57,512 nucleotides of DNA from Nitrospirota bacterium (lineage in GTDB: Bacteria > Nitrospirota > Thermodesulfovibrionia > Thermodesulfovibrionales > SM23-35): assembly GCA_013388455.1 (NCBI GenBank), contig JACAFF010000041.1:1-57512 (forward strand), read 5' to 3'. Each line of letters begins with the position of its first letter. Position 1 is the first letter of the stretch. The position numbers and the translations under genes were made by a program. Shown here in pieces: positions 8,153 to 16,866 of the stretch. The notes beneath the pieces are model-generated. The model did no database searches. It had not been told where the DNA came from and saw nothing but the letters and a program-made list of their open reading frames with translations.

Positions 8153-8797
8153 TTACTTTACCTTTGATCTTATCCATTCTGTCCATTTATTTATTCCTTC
8201 CCCTGTTTTGCAGGAAACTTCAAATATCTTCAATTTAGGGTTAAGGGATAATGAATCCTTCTTGATCTTTCCTAAATCTGCATTGGTATAAGGTAATAAA
8301 TCAATCTTATTCAAAATAAGAGCGGATGATTCCTGGAACATTAATGGATACTTAAGTGGTTTATCATCTCCTTCTGCTATGCTTAAAAGCATTACTTTTA
8401 TATCCTCACCAAGAACGAATTCTGCAGGACATACAAGGTTGCCAACATTCTCGATAATAAGGAGATCAAGTTTTTTCAATGGCAGGTCTTTCATAACTAC
8501 ATTAATCATGTTTGCATCAAGATGGCAGCCGCCTCCAGTATTTATCTGGACAACAGGTATCCCAAGACTATCAATACGTCTTGCATCATCACTACCTGCG
8601 ATATCTCCTTCTATCACTCCAATTTTAATTTTACTTTTAAGATCTTTTATCGTCCTTTCAATAAGAGACGTTTTTCCTGCACCCGGAGCGCTCATGATGT
8701 TTATAACAAATACTTTAGCTTCCTTAAATATTTTCCTGTTTTCATCAGCAATTCTCTCATTCGCTTCAAGGATATTCTTTACAACTCTTAATTTCAT
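8153..8797 (-). CDS. hypB: Hydrogenase nickel incorporation GTPase HypB
   Basis: HypB is the GTPase that, with HypA, inserts nickel into the hydrogenase large subunit. 214 residues: P-loop SAPGAGKTSLIERT (about 36-49), the metal-site region GGGCHLDANM, NVGNLVCPAEF, and the G4 motif NKIDLL. It lacks the N-terminal CxxCGC motif and the His-rich stretch of E. coli and rhizobial HypB, so it has only the low-affinity metal site. Two bases separate it from hypA. Confidence 0.97.
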   Translation of the reverse strand: MKLRVVKNILEANERIADENRKIFKEAKVFVINIMSAPGAGKTSLIERTIKDLKSKIKIGVIEGDIAGSDDARRIDSLGIPVVQINTGGGCHLDANMINVVMKDLPLKKLDLLIIENVGNLVCPAEFVLGEDIKVMLLSIAEGDDKPLKYPLMFQESSALILNKIDLLPYTNADLGKIKKDSLSLNPKLKIFEVSCKTGEGINKWTEWIRSKVK

Positions 8798-8799
8798 TA

Positions 8800-9144
8800 C
8801 TAAAAAACCTCCATCTCGTCAATATTCAATTCCCTGCCCGTTTCGATCACCAGTTGTGTGCTTCCGCATTTCTGACACTCCAACACATATGCTTCTTCAA
8901 CAGAAAATCTACATTCGCAATTTTTGCAGTATCCGCTTACCTTGATTTCATTGATGGTTAAAGATGCCTTCTCAGCTATAGTTCCAATCTTTAAAGTTTC
9001 GAAGGCAAAAAGAAGAGAGTCAGGCACCACACCTGAAGCCTTACCAATCTTCACACTTATGGATTCTATTCTTTGATAACCACCCTTTTTACAATGTTCT
9101 ATTGCTATATCGAGCAAGCCCTGGGCTATTGAAACCTCATGCAT
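8800..9144 (-). CDS. hypA: Nickel metallochaperone HypA
   Basis: 114 residues. HypA binds Ni at the N-terminal MHE motif (present: MHEVSIAQGLL) and zinc at two CxxC pairs (CKNC and CQKC, about residues 73-93). It delivers nickel with HypB. Its ATG overlaps the stop of the upstream YtxH-type gene (ATGCATGA), so the two are translationally coupled. Confidence 0.96.
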   Translation of the reverse strand: MHEVSIAQGLLDIAIEHCKKGGYQRIESISVKIGKASGVVPDSLLFAFETLKIGTIAEKASLTINEIKVSGYCKNCECRFSVEEAYVLECQKCGSTQLVIETGRELNIDEMEVF

Positions 9145-9457
9145 TAGATTCTTTTGTCAATCTCTCTTTCTCTTTTTCATATGCTTCTTTACCTGCCTCT
9201 ATAGCAGTTGATATCATGGATTTCTTGTCATGTATGAAATCTTTGCCTTTATCGATTGATGATGTTACCTTCTCTTTTATGCTTCCTGCGTAATCCACTG
9301 CTTTCTCTCTTATATCGTCGGTAAAATCTTTAATCTTCTGCCTCGTTTCTCGACCTGATTGCGGTGCTAAAAGCAGTGCAATCCCTGCGCCAACTAAACC
9401 ACCAAGCAAAAACGAAAGAAGTATACTGCCATGGCCATATCCACCTTCTTCTCTCAT
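9137..9457 (-). CDS. YtxH-domain membrane protein
   Basis: 106 residues. A single glycine-rich membrane helix (LLSFLLGGLVGAGIALLLAP, residues about 12-31) is followed by the family's SGRETRQKIKD and a long charged, amphipathic helical tail. YtxH/gas-vesicle-protein-like families have this layout; their role is linked to envelope stress but is poorly defined. It overlaps the DUF948 gene upstream by 4 nt and hypA downstream by 8 nt. DUF948 and YtxH proteins are commonly neighbours. Confidence 0.85.
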   Translation of the reverse strand: MREEGGYGHGSILLSFLLGGLVGAGIALLLAPQSGRETRQKIKDFTDDIREKAVDYAGSIKEKVTSSIDKGKDFIHDKKSMISTAIEAGKEAYEKEKERLTKESNA

Positions 9458-9849
9458 TTTCCATCTCCTTTCTTTGATAAAAGATTATTCATTAAGACTC
9501 CGAGACCCGCTTTTATTCCAGCTTTTACACCTGAAGCTTTAATTGATGCTATCCCAGTAATATGACCAATGATATTGCCTACCTGTTGCAATTGCATTGC
9601 AACATCCCTCAACACCCCAGAAAGGCTTTTAACATCCGAAGTTATTGCATTTACATCTTGTGAAACATCTCTTAAATTACGTAAAGTAAATTGTAATTCT
9701 TCAAGCACTGGTTTAAGAGAGGTCTCGGTCGTCTTTAGAAAATCATTTAATGAGCGAACTGTTCTTCTTAAATCTATTATTAGCAAAATGATAAAAAATG
9801 AAGTTATAACACACGTTAATACTAAAAGTATTATCCAGAATTTGTCCAT
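9454..9849 (-). CDS. DUF948-family membrane protein
   Basis: 131 residues: one N-terminal transmembrane helix (about residues 5-27), then heptad-like helices (NDFLKTTETSLKPVLEEL, DVNAITSDVKSLSGVLRDV) typical of DUF948 proteins with a methyl-accepting-like coiled coil. The function is unknown. It is the first gene of the operon running through hypA to pdxJ, and its stop overlaps the YtxH start (ATGA). Confidence 0.8.
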   Translation of the reverse strand: MDKFWIILLVLTCVITSFFIILLIIDLRRTVRSLNDFLKTTETSLKPVLEELQFTLRNLRDVSQDVNAITSDVKSLSGVLRDVAMQLQQVGNIIGHITGIASIKASGVKAGIKAGLGVLMNNLLSKKGDGK

Positions 9850-9982
9850 AAAATATTATAACAGATTAAATGCCATGTGAGAAACAAGTTTTCACATTAT
9901 TAAATAAAATATTATCAATCAATCTATCAATACATCTATGGTATGATAATTTTTATTAAATTTTTTACAATTCTATAAAATC
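9850..9982. promoter_or_regulatory. Divergent promoter region between the hyp operon and ribD
   Basis: 133 bp, very AT-rich, separating two divergently read transcription units. It includes an imperfect palindrome at 9875-9897 (ATGTGAGAAAC ... TTTCACAT) that could be an operator. Several TATAAT-like hexamers occur but none has a convincing -35 partner, so I do not assign exact promoter elements. No FMN riboswitch fits in the 133 bp before ribD. Confidence 0.4.
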
Positions 9983-11068
9983 ATGAATGATGAATTTTAT
10001 ATAAAACGTGCTCTGAGACTCGCAGCAAAAGCGAAGGGGTTAACAAGTCCAAACCCTATGGTTGGAGCTGTTCTCGTTAAAAATGGGAAAATCATCTCTG
10101 AAGCATATCATGAAAAACCAGGGTCGCCCCATGCAGAAGTGCTCGCATTATCGAAAGCTACTGAAAAAGCAAAAGATTCTACACTTTATGTAAATCTTGA
10201 ACCATGCTGTCATACAGACAAAAGGACACCACCCTGTACTAAGGTAATAATACAATCCGGTATAAAAAAAGTTGTAGTTAGTATGCTTGATCCTAATCCA
10301 AAGGTTTCTGGAAAAGGTTTATTCGAGCTTCAAAATGCAGGGATAGATATTGTAACAGGCGTTCTTGAGAATGAAGCAAAAAGGTTGAATGAATTTTATA
10401 TAAAGCACATTACAACAGGAAAACCATTTGTGATATTAAAGGTTGCAATGACACTTGATGGTAAGATTGCTACACCTGAAGGACAATCTAAATGGATCAC
10501 TGGAGAAAAGTCTCGAAAATTTGTTCATCAGCTAAGAAGTTCAGTAGATGCAGTTATGACAGCGATTGGGACTGTTAAGGCAGATGACCCACAGCTTACT
10601 GCCCGCATAAAAGTCGGGAAAAATCCTATAAGGATAGTTATTGACCCAAATCTTGAGATACCGATAAATGCAAAAATTCTTCAGACACCACCTGATACAA
10701 TCATAGTCACAAAGACCAAGTCATCAAAGACAGATTATTTAATAAATTCAGGTATTAAAATTATATTTTATAAAGTAAAACTTGAACTTAACTGGTTAAT
10801 GAAACTCCTTGGAGAAATGGGAATTATATCAGTACTTGTTGAGGGTGGCTCATCAATAAATTCGCATTGTCTAAATGAAAATATTATAGATAAAGTTATT
10901 TTTTTCATTGCACCAAAAATTATTGGTGGCAAGGAGTCTTTTCCCGCTGTTGGAGGAAAAACGTTTAAAAAACTTGAAGAAGCTTATAAAATTAAAAATA
11001 CTAAAATTAGAAAAATTGGTGAGGATTTCCTCATTCAAGGATATATTGATTACGACAGAATTAATTAA
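9983..11068 (+). CDS. ribD: Riboflavin biosynthesis bifunctional deaminase/reductase RibD
   Basis: RibD deaminates 2,5-diamino-6-ribosylamino-pyrimidinone phosphate and then reduces the ribosyl side chain. 361 residues: an N-terminal cytidine-deaminase-like domain with the zinc site H50-A-E52 and PCCH (C75) ... PPC (C85), and a C-terminal RibD_C reductase domain (from about residue 145, with KVAMTLDGKIAT and LVEGGSSI). No other rib genes are adjacent. The end faces the Zn-ribbon regulator gene convergently, 35 bp away. Confidence 0.96.
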   Translation: MNDEFYIKRALRLAAKAKGLTSPNPMVGAVLVKNGKIISEAYHEKPGSPHAEVLALSKATEKAKDSTLYVNLEPCCHTDKRTPPCTKVIIQSGIKKVVVSMLDPNPKVSGKGLFELQNAGIDIVTGVLENEAKRLNEFYIKHITTGKPFVILKVAMTLDGKIATPEGQSKWITGEKSRKFVHQLRSSVDAVMTAIGTVKADDPQLTARIKVGKNPIRIVIDPNLEIPINAKILQTPPDTIIVTKTKSSKTDYLINSGIKIIFYKVKLELNWLMKLLGEMGIISVLVEGGSSINSHCLNENIIDKVIFFIAPKIIGGKESFPAVGGKTFKKLEEAYKIKNTKIRKIGEDFLIQGYIDYDRIN

Positions 11069-11103
11069 CCTATATAAACTAATAGACAGACTTAAACCGT
11101 CTT

Positions 11104-11436
11104 TTATTTGTCTTCAATAGAAAAAAGAGAATCCTTTATAAAAGAACCTTTACAAACAGGGCATTTGCCCGGTTTTTTTAATCTGTCTCTTTTTCTGAAT
11201 TCAAATCCACATTTTCTGCATGAAGCCGGAATAACAACAAGTGGTTGGTTTTTCGTATTCATACTTTTCTGAATATGTTCAAGGTGATCATAAACTTCCT
11301 TTTCAGAAATCATAACTTCTTTAGAGATGTCTTTTGCAGTCAGAATGTTTCCCCTCAGAACAGAGACTATTTTTTGGCGGACGGTCTCTAAACGCTCGTA
11401 TGGTACGAATGGTTTTTTAGATTTCTTTTCTATCAT
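11104..11436 (-). CDS. Small winged-helix protein with C-terminal zinc ribbon, putative regulator
   Basis: 110 residues. The N-terminal half (RQKIVSVLRGNILTAKDIS, SEKEVYDHLEHIQKS) reads as a winged helix-turn-helix. The C-terminal half is a zinc ribbon with CRKCGFEF and GKCPVCKG. Proteins of this two-part type are annotated as predicted transcriptional regulators in archaea and anaerobic bacteria; the targets are not known. It is the last gene of the obgE operon, 25 bp after the HD-GYP gene. Confidence 0.75.
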   Translation of the reverse strand: MIEKKSKKPFVPYERLETVRQKIVSVLRGNILTAKDISKEVMISEKEVYDHLEHIQKSMNTKNQPLVVIPASCRKCGFEFRKRDRLKKPGKCPVCKGSFIKDSLFSIEDK

Positions 11437-11461
11437 GGTATCGTCTTCTTCAATTACTAAA

Positions 11462-12580
11462 CTATTCTGAAAGAGCTATATTGATCGTTCTTATAAAATT
11501 ATCCAATAATACAGGATTGAATACTCCTCCAGCTTCTTTTTTCATAATTGCAATTACTTCTTTTATTTCTAATTCCCTTCTGTAAGGTCTTCGGCTTCTT
11601 AATGCATCAAAATAATCTGAAATTGCAACACACTGGCTACATATGTGTTGTTTTTTACCATTTACTTTCAATTTTGGATATCCCTTTCCATCATATCTTA
11701 GATGATGTTCGAATGCTACGATCGAAGCAAGTCGGGGAAGGCTATCGAGTTTTGCAAGATATCGTGCTCCATATAAAGGATGAAGTTTAATTTCTTCCCA
11801 CTCCTCTTCGTTAAGGGAATCCTTTTTTTCCAGTACTTCTTTTGAAATAAATAATTTTCCAACGTCATGAAGCAATGCAGAAATACCTATATCGCGAAGA
11901 ACGCTGTCCTGCATTCCAAGAGATTCTGCTTGAAACATCGTTAGAACTGCAACATTTGTAGCATGTGTGTAAGTATATTCGCTGTAAGATTTAACAGGAC
12001 TTATTAGTTTAAGGATACCAACTTCTTTTCTAAAAGTTAGTATAAAATTTACCACTATTTCTTCAAGTCCTGCTACATTCAATTTCTTGAATGGAGAAAT
12101 TCCTTTGTATACTTCTTTTACCATTTCAACTTGCTTAGAAGAAAAACTTGGCAGATTATCCAGATTAATGTCGATACTCGAATCAATCTTGAAACCTCCA
12201 ATTTTGACATCTATAACACCTGTCCTGATATGCGTAAATGTTTTTAAATTTTCATCACTATCTGATATATAAGCAATCAACTGTTTTATCTCAGGAAAAG
12301 TTATTCCTCTTAAAAAATCGATTCTTGAGATACCTTTTCTTTTTAATCGCTTCATCAGATTTATTCCTTGAACTCCTACATCCCTTAAGGGTAATTTATT
12401 GGCAATTAAATCACCCTCCACAATCATAATCTCAAGACACTCCACTCCTTCTAAAATTTCATTCAATATCGATATAGCCTTTTGAGAGAGGGCTTCAACA
12501 GATGCATGATCTCTGGAATAAAGTGAACAATTCGAAACAGCTGACATTAATGTTGATATAAAAACATTTATTAAATCCAT
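11462..12580 (-). CDS. HD-GYP domain protein (probable c-di-GMP phosphodiesterase)
   Basis: 372 residues. The C-terminal half is an HD-GYP domain: LLHDVGKL (metal-binding HD), HPLYGARYL, HHLRYDGKGYP and DYFDALRSRRPYR. In the canonical HHExxDGxGYP motif the Glu is Leu here, so activity may be altered. The first ~130 residues form a separate module (SRDHASVEALSQKA...) that is also found at the start of the neighbouring HEAT protein. The start codon abuts the stop of that gene. HD-GYP enzymes linearise c-di-GMP to pGpG/GMP; the link to obgE is contextual. Confidence 0.88.
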   Translation of the reverse strand: MDLINVFISTLMSAVSNCSLYSRDHASVEALSQKAISILNEILEGVECLEIMIVEGDLIANKLPLRDVGVQGINLMKRLKRKGISRIDFLRGITFPEIKQLIAYISDSDENLKTFTHIRTGVIDVKIGGFKIDSSIDINLDNLPSFSSKQVEMVKEVYKGISPFKKLNVAGLEEIVVNFILTFRKEVGILKLISPVKSYSEYTYTHATNVAVLTMFQAESLGMQDSVLRDIGISALLHDVGKLFISKEVLEKKDSLNEEEWEEIKLHPLYGARYLAKLDSLPRLASIVAFEHHLRYDGKGYPKLKVNGKKQHICSQCVAISDYFDALRSRRPYRRELEIKEVIAIMKKEAGGVFNPVLLDNFIRTINIALSE

Positions 12581-14722
12581 TTAATTCTTTTGTTCCTTTT
12601 TTAAACGTAAAGATATTTCCTGTATATATTCATTTTTTGATTTCAATCCGATTTTGATAAAATCTTGAATATTTTCATAGGGATAATTTTTTAGTGTTCT
12701 GTATATTTCTTCTTTAAGTTTTTCAGATGCACCTTTAAAGATAATGCTCTTTTCTGATAGTAAAGACTTAAAAACATCGAGCGCACGCAGATCTCCAATT
12801 TCGCCAAGAGCCTTAACAATAGGTATTTTATAATACAGGTCTACGCCGCTTATACCCCTCTTTTTCAGCATCTGTATTAGTTCCGGAACTACTTCACGAA
12901 TTCTAAATGCACCTGCAAGATATATCGCCTGATCTACAATTTCTCTGGAAGAAGACCTCAGAGAATCTCTAATTGCTTCAATCCCATAATTATCACCTGC
13001 GATTAGAAGACATTTAATTGCTTCTATACTAACTCTTAAGTTTTCATGACGACAGTAAAGCTTAATATAGGGAAGAACATCATTTCTTTTAGTCTCACAA
13101 AGAAGGTAAATCATGTTTCTTTTAACAAACCATCTGTTGTCATTAAGTCGTTTAATCGCTTCTGGAATCATTTTGTCTTTGAATCTTATCAGAAGACCTA
13201 TCAAAAACTTTCTGACTATCTGTGAATTTTCATCAATGAGAGCATCAAACAATACAGGGATTATTTTTTCATCATAATATTCACATAGAAGCGCAGCATC
13301 ATCTCTCATCAGTCTCCCTACAGTTCTCAATGAATCGATTATTTTTGAGATAAATTCAGATGAATGATAGTATTGTATTAATTCACAGGTAATTTCAGGA
13401 AACTTTTTTTCATTATTATTCTCCTCCAGTACCTTTAATGCTTGAAGAACACGTAGATACTGACCTGTCCACAGCAACGTATCAATTTGTTCTTTAAGAA
13501 TACCTGTAAAGATTTTGTATTCCTCTTCATTGAGAAATTGAGAAAATAATAATTCAAGAATTGCATAATTGAAATCTTGCTCAATATAATCATCATCATA
13601 TGCTCTTTTAATTTCTGATAGCTCCGAAGCAATAATTTTAGATGCATCGAAGTTCATCAATTTCTGAATTTCTTTCTGATAAGTGTCAGTTACAAATTTT
13701 TTAAAACTACCTTCACCCAAAAGATTGGTAATATCTGTTGAAATAAATATATCGTCTATGAGAAGTCCATTTTCCAAGGCAACATCTTCAATAGCACCCT
13801 GAGGAAGTTTTGAGAGTTTGTCCATTAGATTCTTCAGTTCTTCAGGTATAGCTACTTTCTGCTCATTAATGGCATTCAAAAGTTCTATTAGTTCTTCAAT
13901 TGGTGTTTCTTTCAATATTTTATAGGCAGAATCTATATCTTTTGAAACAGTTCTTACAGCAGAATTCAGGAACTGTTTTTTAAGCTCTGGCCTAAGGCTA
14001 TTAATAAAGTCCATGAGTCTCTTTAAATCTTTACTTGAGAAAGCTGTATCAGATGTCCTTCTGATATAAGTGGTTATAACTTTATCATAAGTTTCTTCTT
14101 TTAAATTATCATGAGAAGTTCTATTTAAAAGGCGGGCAAGTATTTCAGGCGGAATATCCTTCATATCATCAGAAAAATCCTCCGTCTGTAATGTTCCCTC
14201 AAGCAATCCATAAACATACCGCTCCCATAAAGGAGTCCCCGTGTCTTTTGTAGTTTTCCCTTCATCAAAAAAGAATGCTCCATAATCTATAAATCCTGCC
14301 TTAATATGTATAAGATTCAATTCATTAAATCGTTTCTGAAACTCTTCTGAAGTCATTTCACTAACTTTTTCTGAAACTAATTTATGAAATACATATAGCT
14401 CATCTTTTGTTAATCCTGTTATAAATGAAATATATGCAATGTTCATTTTATTAAGATGTAGAGCAAAATCCCTGTAAACCGGATTTTTTCTATCTAAATA
14501 AAAGTCATCAATAATCAATGTATCTTTTGCAACAGCGAGGGTAATCTCTGCTCTTAATTCAAAAAGTTTTTGTAAAAATTCAAAAGCCCTATTCAGTGAT
14601 TTATCAACCGAAGGATGATCTTTTGGATAAATTGCGACATTACGGCGTGAAATATTAAGCTCGATGATTGCATCACTCAGCAACCTGGCATCAAGAGGAA
14701 TTTGTTCCGATTCTTCCGGCAT
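12581..14722 (-). CDS. HEAT-repeat protein with the same N-terminal module as the HD-GYP neighbour
   Basis: 713 residues, mostly alpha-helical. Residues about 15-130 (VAIYPKDHPSVDKSLNRAF, then LAVAKDTLIIDD) match the N-terminal module of the adjacent HD-GYP protein in pattern: YxxDHxSV, a hydrophobic strand ending in D-x-L, and F-x-x-G-x-T/F-x-x-E. The C-terminal half (from about residue 480) contains HEAT-like repeats (IPVLFDALIDENSQIVRKFLI, VPELIQMLKKR). No catalytic motif is visible, so a scaffold role is likely. It ends exactly where the HD-GYP gene begins and lies 36 bp after obgE. Confidence 0.7.
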   Translation of the reverse strand: MPEESEQIPLDARLLSDAIIELNISRRNVAIYPKDHPSVDKSLNRAFEFLQKLFELRAEITLAVAKDTLIIDDFYLDRKNPVYRDFALHLNKMNIAYISFITGLTKDELYVFHKLVSEKVSEMTSEEFQKRFNELNLIHIKAGFIDYGAFFFDEGKTTKDTGTPLWERYVYGLLEGTLQTEDFSDDMKDIPPEILARLLNRTSHDNLKEETYDKVITTYIRRTSDTAFSSKDLKRLMDFINSLRPELKKQFLNSAVRTVSKDIDSAYKILKETPIEELIELLNAINEQKVAIPEELKNLMDKLSKLPQGAIEDVALENGLLIDDIFISTDITNLLGEGSFKKFVTDTYQKEIQKLMNFDASKIIASELSEIKRAYDDDYIEQDFNYAILELLFSQFLNEEEYKIFTGILKEQIDTLLWTGQYLRVLQALKVLEENNNEKKFPEITCELIQYYHSSEFISKIIDSLRTVGRLMRDDAALLCEYYDEKIIPVLFDALIDENSQIVRKFLIGLLIRFKDKMIPEAIKRLNDNRWFVKRNMIYLLCETKRNDVLPYIKLYCRHENLRVSIEAIKCLLIAGDNYGIEAIRDSLRSSSREIVDQAIYLAGAFRIREVVPELIQMLKKRGISGVDLYYKIPIVKALGEIGDLRALDVFKSLLSEKSIIFKGASEKLKEEIYRTLKNYPYENIQDFIKIGLKSKNEYIQEISLRLKKEQKN

Positions 14723-14758
14723 AGTATTATTTTATAAATGGAAGAGCCGGACTTATTC

Positions 14759-15911
<1,153 letters not shown>

Positions 15912-16090
15912 CCAGGCCTGATAGATTTTTTAATTGTATTTTTCGTGTTAAAAAATACCAAGTTCTAACGATAAGCTGACAGGAACCCTGTAGATTTTAT
16001 AATTGCACATATCCCTGATGCTTTTGGGATGAGGACATTATTTTGATAGCATTTTTGGGTTTAATAAATTGCATTTTTGGTTAGTAAGAG
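15912..16090. other. Intergenic stretch between repeat B and rpmA terminator
   Basis: About 180 bp without a gene. It contains a degenerate stretch GCATTTTTGGGTTTAATAAA-TTGCATTTTTGGTTAG near 16046-16083 that resembles the arms of the repeat family in reverse orientation. The obgE promoter must lie here or in copy B. I cannot assign its hexamers. Confidence 0.4.
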
Positions 16091-16120
16091 AAATAAAAAA
16101 GCGGACATAAAGTCCGCCTT
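16091..16120 (-). terminator. Rho-independent terminator of rplU-rpmA
   Basis: On the minus strand the stem GCGGAC-TTTAT-GTCCGC (16101-16117) is followed by TTTTTTATTT. It lies about 25 bp past the rpmA stop. It separates the ribosomal protein unit from obgE. Confidence 0.92.
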
Positions 16121-16141
16121 TTACCTGAATTGTATTCTCTC

Positions 16142-16402
16142 TTATTTAGTTAAAGGATATACGCTAAGCTGCAAACGTGTTCTGTCTTTACGTTCGAAGG
16201 TTACAATTCCATCAATTTTTGCAAAGAGGGTATCATCAGATCCCTTACCAACATTTAATCCTGGATGGAATTTTGTTCCCCTTTGTCTTACAAGGATATT
16301 TCCAGCCCTGACAAACTGGCCTCCAAATCGTTTTATTCCCAGACGTTTTGATTCGCTGTCACGTCCATTTCTTGAACTTCCTACTCCTTTTTTATGTGCC
16401 AT
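16142..16402 (-). CDS. rpmA: 50S ribosomal protein L27
   Basis: 86 residues beginning [16 protein letters not shown], the typical bacterial L27 start without a Firmicutes-type cleaved extension, and containing [21 protein letters not shown]27 reaches the peptidyl-transferase centre through its N-terminus. It follows rplU by 2 nt. Confidence 0.98.
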   Translation of the reverse strand: MAHKKGVGSSRNGRDSESKRLGIKRFGGQFVRAGNILVRQRGTKFHPGLNVGKGSDDTLFAKIDGIVTFERKDRTRLQLSVYPLTK

Positions 16403-16404
16403 AA

Positions 16405-16722
16405 TTATCCTCCGATAACAATCTGATTGATTTCAAGAGATGTATAAGGTTGTCTGTGACCTCTCATTTTCCTATGATTTTTCCTCGGTTTCTTTTTGAA
16501 TATAAGAACCTTGTCTGCTTTTCCATGACTTATAATTTTTGCAATTACTTTTGCACCAGTTATATATGGTGAACCATAGAGAATTTTTCCATCTTCTTTC
16601 ACCATCATTACTTTCTCAAGTGTTACAAGCTCCTCAGGCTCATTCGAAATTTTTTCTATTCGTATCGTTTTACCAGGAGAGACTTTATATTGTTTTCCAT
16701 TGTTTTCTATAATTGCATACAT
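16405..16722 (-). CDS. rplU: 50S ribosomal protein L21
   Basis: 105 residues starting [17 protein letters not shown], the family start, with [18 protein letters not shown] near the C-terminus. I chose the ATG at 16722 because a strong GGAGGT lies 4 nt upstream; an in-frame TTG at 16734 would place the Shine-Dalgarno inside the gene. The 144-bp leader up to 16866 is AT-rich and must hold the promoter. First gene of the rplU-rpmA unit. Confidence 0.98.
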   Translation of the reverse strand: MYAIIENNGKQYKVSPGKTIRIEKISNEPEELVTLEKVMMVKEDGKILYGSPYITGAKVIAKIISHGKADKVLIFKKKPRKNHRKMRGHRQPYTSLEINQIVIGG

Positions 16723-16866
16723 ATTGACCTCCAATTTATTAAAATAACATAAAAATATTTTTCAAAACAAGTCTTTGTATAAGTTAGAGACATTTGCGAC
16801 ATTTCTCCTTTTTCGATTAAATACTGAATAGGGCTTTTTAATCCCGGAAACTTATTCTGATAGAAA

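Noticed and set aside
9850-9982. FMN riboswitch upstream of ribD
   Set aside because: The gap is 133 bp, AT-rich, and shows none of the conserved RFN helices.
11069-11103. Terminator between ribD and the regulator gene
   Set aside because: AGAC...GTCTTTTATTT gives only a 4-bp stem; too weak to call.
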